A stretch of 64,000 nucleotides of DNA, from positions 9,424,001-9,488,000 of the forward strand of contig NC_079886.1 of NCBI RefSeq assembly GCF_029227915.1. Direction: 5' to 3'. The DNA is from Hydractinia symbiolongicarpus (taxonomy: Eukaryota; Cnidaria; Hydrozoa; Anthoathecata; Hydractiniidae). A program made the translations under genes and the position numbers. Below, piece after piece: positions 60,306 to 64,000 of the stretch. Below the pieces are notes generated by a model. That model was not told the DNA's origin. It saw nothing but the letters and a program-made list of their open reading frames with translations, and ran no database searches. The stretch's first letter is position 1, and every line of letters begins with the position of its first letter.

Positions 60306-60847
60306 GTTTTTATTCTACAAAATAATTTTGCAAAAATACAAGTAAACAAAGTGGAAATTTTTCCCGGTTGAACAAAAGATGAATTAGCTAAAACGTCCTA
60401 ATTTCGTGATTTACGTCTTAATTATGTGATGTGTTTTTTTTTTCAATGTAAGATTCTCTAGGCTGTACATATAGCTACATACTAAATAATATAAAAGCTC
60501 CTACGCAGCTTATTTCCCTTCGATTTGAAAAATCTCAGCAACATAACAAATGCAAAATTCTGGACTTCATTGGCAATAAATTTGTGATGTAACCAATGAT
60601 GTTGTTGTCTATGATAAAGTGAAACCTTGTGCTTAAAATGATATTTGATCGATGTCAAGACTTTTGGGGTGAAGAATCATCTGAAATGACTAATTTCAAA
60701 ATGATCGTATCATCATAATGAAGATACAAAATCATCAGCAACACTGTTAGAAAATTTAGAAATAGAATAAGATGGAATAAAAAATAGAATCAAAGTCTGC
60801 AGAATGAATTTCCAACATGCACCTAATTTAGCTATAGCTAGCTAGCT

Positions 60848-61222
60848 ATTCGGCGATTCGGTTCAGCTTTGTTGCTGTAGTGATGATGGACATTTTGTTT
60901 AATTGACAAATCACATTTGTGCTACATCGGCCATTTTTAAAATTTCGCTTTGTGAAAACAAAACTTGCTCGTAGGGGGAAGAATGCTAAAAAATGTGAAA
61001 ATGGAAGATTTACCAGCTAACAAAAGGCAAACAGAATAAAAATCTGTCTGGAAATGATGCTTAGCTATGTAGATTTAACTCCGAAAAATTATCCTTCCTC
61101 AAACTTCCTAATATTGTTCTTAAAACTCCAAAATGTGTCTAGCTCTGCACTCTCTTCACCTAAAATACGGAAACTTTTCACCTCCCAAAAAATTGTTATG
61201 ACGTCAAACCGAATCGCCGAAT
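60848..61222. mobile_element. 375-bp MITE with 16-bp perfect inverted ends
   Basis: ATTCGGCGATTCGGTT at 60848-60863 and its exact reverse complement at 61207-61222. No coding capacity. Superfamily not assigned. Confidence 0.7.
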
Positions 61223-62691
61223 AAGTTCCTTATAATTGATATCAAAATGATATCAATATAAAAACATAGTTGAAAGACTAGGATAAGGACTAAAATCCAC
61301 GACAAGTAGCCAGTCAGTAACCATCCAACATCCAACACATGTGGATAAGACTCATAATGACAGAAAAAATCAGTCAAAATTTTGTACGGTGAAAAGCGAA
61401 ATATGCCCCTTTGGCACAAAAATGAATAAACGGCGCGCCATGAAACAACTTTTCGTTCCTGAAGTTTCGTTTCCAAACACTAGCCACCTAAGGTGTGAGT
61501 CGGTAACTTGTACAGGAATATGAAATACGTTTATCTTAAGCTAGACTTAACTACGCTATAATAAATACAACATTATGAGCACTAGATCTTAAGACATTCT
61601 TTTAAAAATCAATGTCAACCCGCGTTATAAATAAAATTTTCACCGCCTCGGCTAGTTTCTCATGTAATCTTGCAGATGAATTGGCTCCGCGTAAAATACT
61701 CACCAATGTGTTCATTTTTTATTCCGAGACGAAGAAAGGCTAAACCAAACACACATTCCTGCGGATTGTGTGAAAAACAGTTAATAAAGGTTTTAGCTTG
61801 GAGGAAAGATTAGATAACCAAGAATATTTTACGCATTATAATGGTAATCTATATTGTAGTAACAACAGCATATATAATTTTCGTTTAAATTTATTTGCAG
61901 CTAAAGAATATCTATCATAACCAATAACGATATTTTTTCTTGTTTTGAATCCCTTTTACACAACAAACGAGCTTTGAACGATAAAGTTTGTTATAATGAG
62001 ATGGCGCCAACAAATCTAAGGCGCAATATGGTCGCTTCATCTTTATTCATGAGTCTTTACTCTATTTATATTACTCGCAAATTTTTTCAGTAAGTTCAGT
62101 AGCATAAAATAATAAAAATGGTTCGTCACATGTTATTCCACATTTTTGCTATTTTGATCTTCAAATTTTTCTTATTTAATCTCTGGATCCCTGACTAGAC
62201 AAGCTGCATTTGTCCTACGACACCGATGGTGATCACCAGAATCGGAAATAAAAGGGGATATATTAAATGTTCACCAGCTAGGTTGCATTGAACTTGTTGG
62301 AAGACCTTTTAATGTTGTATGGTCGTGTACGCGCCGTTTCTTTTGTTAAAGACGTAGAGATGTCACAAAAGATCAAAGCAAGTCGAAATAAACAAAATCC
62401 TTACGAAAAGAAATTAAAAAGCATTCCTCCAGCTTGGATAAAGGCCATTAATTACCTTTCAAGCCGCTAAACAAAACATCTATCTTTATAGCTATTATTT
62501 GAAAAATCGTGTGTCATCTGTTTTAGGTTTAAACAAAAACACGGGACGCGATGCTTATGTTGACTTTTTGCAATAGAAACCAAATGAGAAAGACCTAAAG
62601 CGCGGCAGTCAGTGTCTCTGGCGAAATTCGAAACGCGGCGCCTGGGCGATAACAAACTTTCACATATAGGTGGAATAAAATTGACACTGAT
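61223..62691. other. intergenic, no confident gene
   Basis: Short ORFs only; the one at 62288-62470 (plus, basic C-terminal half) has no recognised family or splice partner. Confidence 0.45.
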
Positions 62692-62797
62692 GGCGTACAA
62701 AAGGCGTACTGACGGCGTACTGACGGTGTACTGACGGTGTACTGACGGCGTACTGACGGCGTACTGACGGTGTACAAAAGGCGTACAAAATGCGTAC
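62692..62797. repeat. 11-bp minisatellite
   Basis: Tandem GGCGTACTGAC / GGTGTACTGAC units, about six to seven in register, flanked by GGCGTACAAAA variants of the same unit on both sides. Within the array GGCG and GGTG units come in alternating pairs. Confidence 0.9.
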
Positions 62798-63080
62798 CTG
62801 AATAGGAGCTAATCTGCTAATTGAAACAAATAATATGAAATATTTAACATATAAAATTTAGATACCGGACATCGACTTTTTATCTGTCATACATATTTCA
62901 AGAACGGCTATTTCGTGTATCTTTAGCATGAAGTAGCTATGCGGCAGACATGTTGAACAAAATACAGGTGGATTAAGACAAAGAAAAATAAAGAACTACA
63001 TATATGATATATATATGATATGCTTGTGTTACTAATTTGACAACTATTATTCTCTGTTTTTACAATACAGTATACTCTCC

Positions 63081-63110
63081 AATTAGCGGACACTGTGGTG
63101 TCCGCTAATT
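63081..63110. repeat. 13-bp perfect hairpin
   Basis: AATTAGCGGACAC and its exact reverse complement around the loop TGTG. CAGTATACTCTCC just to the left resembles a pogo/Tigger-type terminus, so this may be a fused or collapsed end of such an element. Confidence 0.7.
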
Positions 63111-64000
63111 AGATCATTCACTTCAATTAACCAAGTAGTTTAATATTCCATTTGTAAAAATTAGCTAAACATAAATACAAGTGCAACACAAGTTAAATCG
63201 TTATTCAACTGTTATTTCCCTTTAAGGGGTGCTCAAAGTATTTAAAAAATAATTTTCAGCAATCAAACACAAAATGGAAACAATATATTTAACCGAGAGC
63301 ATTAAATAATGAGAATAAATCCAAATGGTTAAAAAATTCAACTGTGGACGCTATTATTCATATTTGTACTTTCTCAGCCCCAGTTCTTGAAAATCTAATT
63401 CAGAACTTAGGCATTTTAAAAAGGGGCGATAAGATTTTTTTTTTTGCAACTTATGGCCAGGCGGTAACAAATAGGTAAAATAGCTTTTGTCAAAACAATT
63501 CATTTGTACATGCTAAGAAAACTAAACATAAAATGGACCAGGTATGCCACTTTTTATATATCACATATTAATAATTTAGGTCGGATCAGGTGGATACCAT
63601 TAACCGGTCATGGTACGAATAGGGTTAATCAGGTGGATAGCAAATATGTTGGTTTCACATCCTCTTACATGGTCCTAAAATGAGTCGGTCAATTTTCACG
63701 CAAAGAAATTTTTGGATGAAATATTTTTGAGGAAAATTTAAATCCAGTCTCTTCAAAGCAGTAATCCCAAATATAGTTCGCACAAGAAGCTCCATACATA
63801 TACAACATTTATACAAAATTTATCTGTGGGAGCAGGTCATATAAAGTCAAAATACAAACAAATCATTAATAGAGGACTCCGACGGGATCAAATAAAAGTG
63901 TCAATACACCTTTTAAAATTCCCGCTGTTTAAAGTTTCGTGTGTTTTAAATTGGGTTCATGTAAGGTGCGCACGAAAAAATTGAGCTGTTTGTTATTAGC
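63111..64000. other. intergenic, small piggyBac-like terminus
   Basis: 63604-63624 between two TTAA sites ends ACGAATAGGG, like the right terminus of the 42907-43622 MITE, but only about 21 bases long. Otherwise nothing recognised. Confidence 0.4.

Noticed and set aside
61204-61476. 90-codon minus-strand hydrophobic ORF
   Set aside because: Ends inside a MITE terminus and lacks splice or family support.
62288-62470. 60-codon basic ORF
   Set aside because: No recognised family, no signal peptide and no clear splice partner; could be an orphan exon but unsupported.

Overview
The window looks like nuclear DNA of an animal, most likely a cnidarian and plausibly a hydrozoan. It is AT-rich, genes are cut by GT-AG introns with short exons, and intergenic space is long. 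One predicted protein has a PAN/EGF-like/laminin-G architecture of a kind common in cnidarians. Short DNA transposons and SINE-like elements are abundant. The species assignment is inference; no rRNA or mitochondrial marker is present. Exon models were assembled by eye from splice sites, reading phase and protein families.

Layout. 1-4192 (+): last nine exons of an MMTAG2 (C1orf35) orthologue, with a 19-bp minisatellite in one intron. About 4.2-24.9 kb: a gene desert with short Helitron-like elements, MITEs, a decayed gypsy-type gag-protease remnant (18.7-19.4 kb) and one possible small secreted peptide (20.7 kb). 24984-33616 (+): a five-exon PX-domain sorting nexin of the SNX10/SNX11 type. 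36454-39385 (+): a long acidic serine-rich ORF. It could be a separate two-exon gene with its own TATA-like box, or the 3' extension of the sorting nexin gene; both splices are phase-compatible. 41646-42623 (+): an intronless class A GPCR. 44297-44806 (-): an intronless coiled-coil protein I do not recognise. 45.4-53.5 kb: mostly mobile DNA, including two 2-kb Helitron-like copies joined head to tail, a pogo/Tigger-like MITE, a reverse-transcriptase fragment and a 100-unit ATC microsatellite. 53902-57275 (-): a PAN + EGF-like + laminin-G protein whose signal-peptide exon was not found. 57439-57966: an uninterrupted 176-unit TTC tract just upstream of that gene's first recognised exon. 58-64 kb: MITEs, a promoter-like CRE/TATA cluster, a minisatellite and no confident gene.

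The genes do not form an obvious pathway: a nuclear basic protein, an endosomal PX protein, a receptor, a coiled-coil protein and a secreted or surface multidomain protein. The most unusual structure is the Helitron-like set: 12 elements of two size classes share a 5'-TC start, a near-terminal hairpin and a CTAG end. Eight of them form four directly abutting head-to-tail pairs. No Rep/helicase gene was recognised in the window, so they look non-autonomous.
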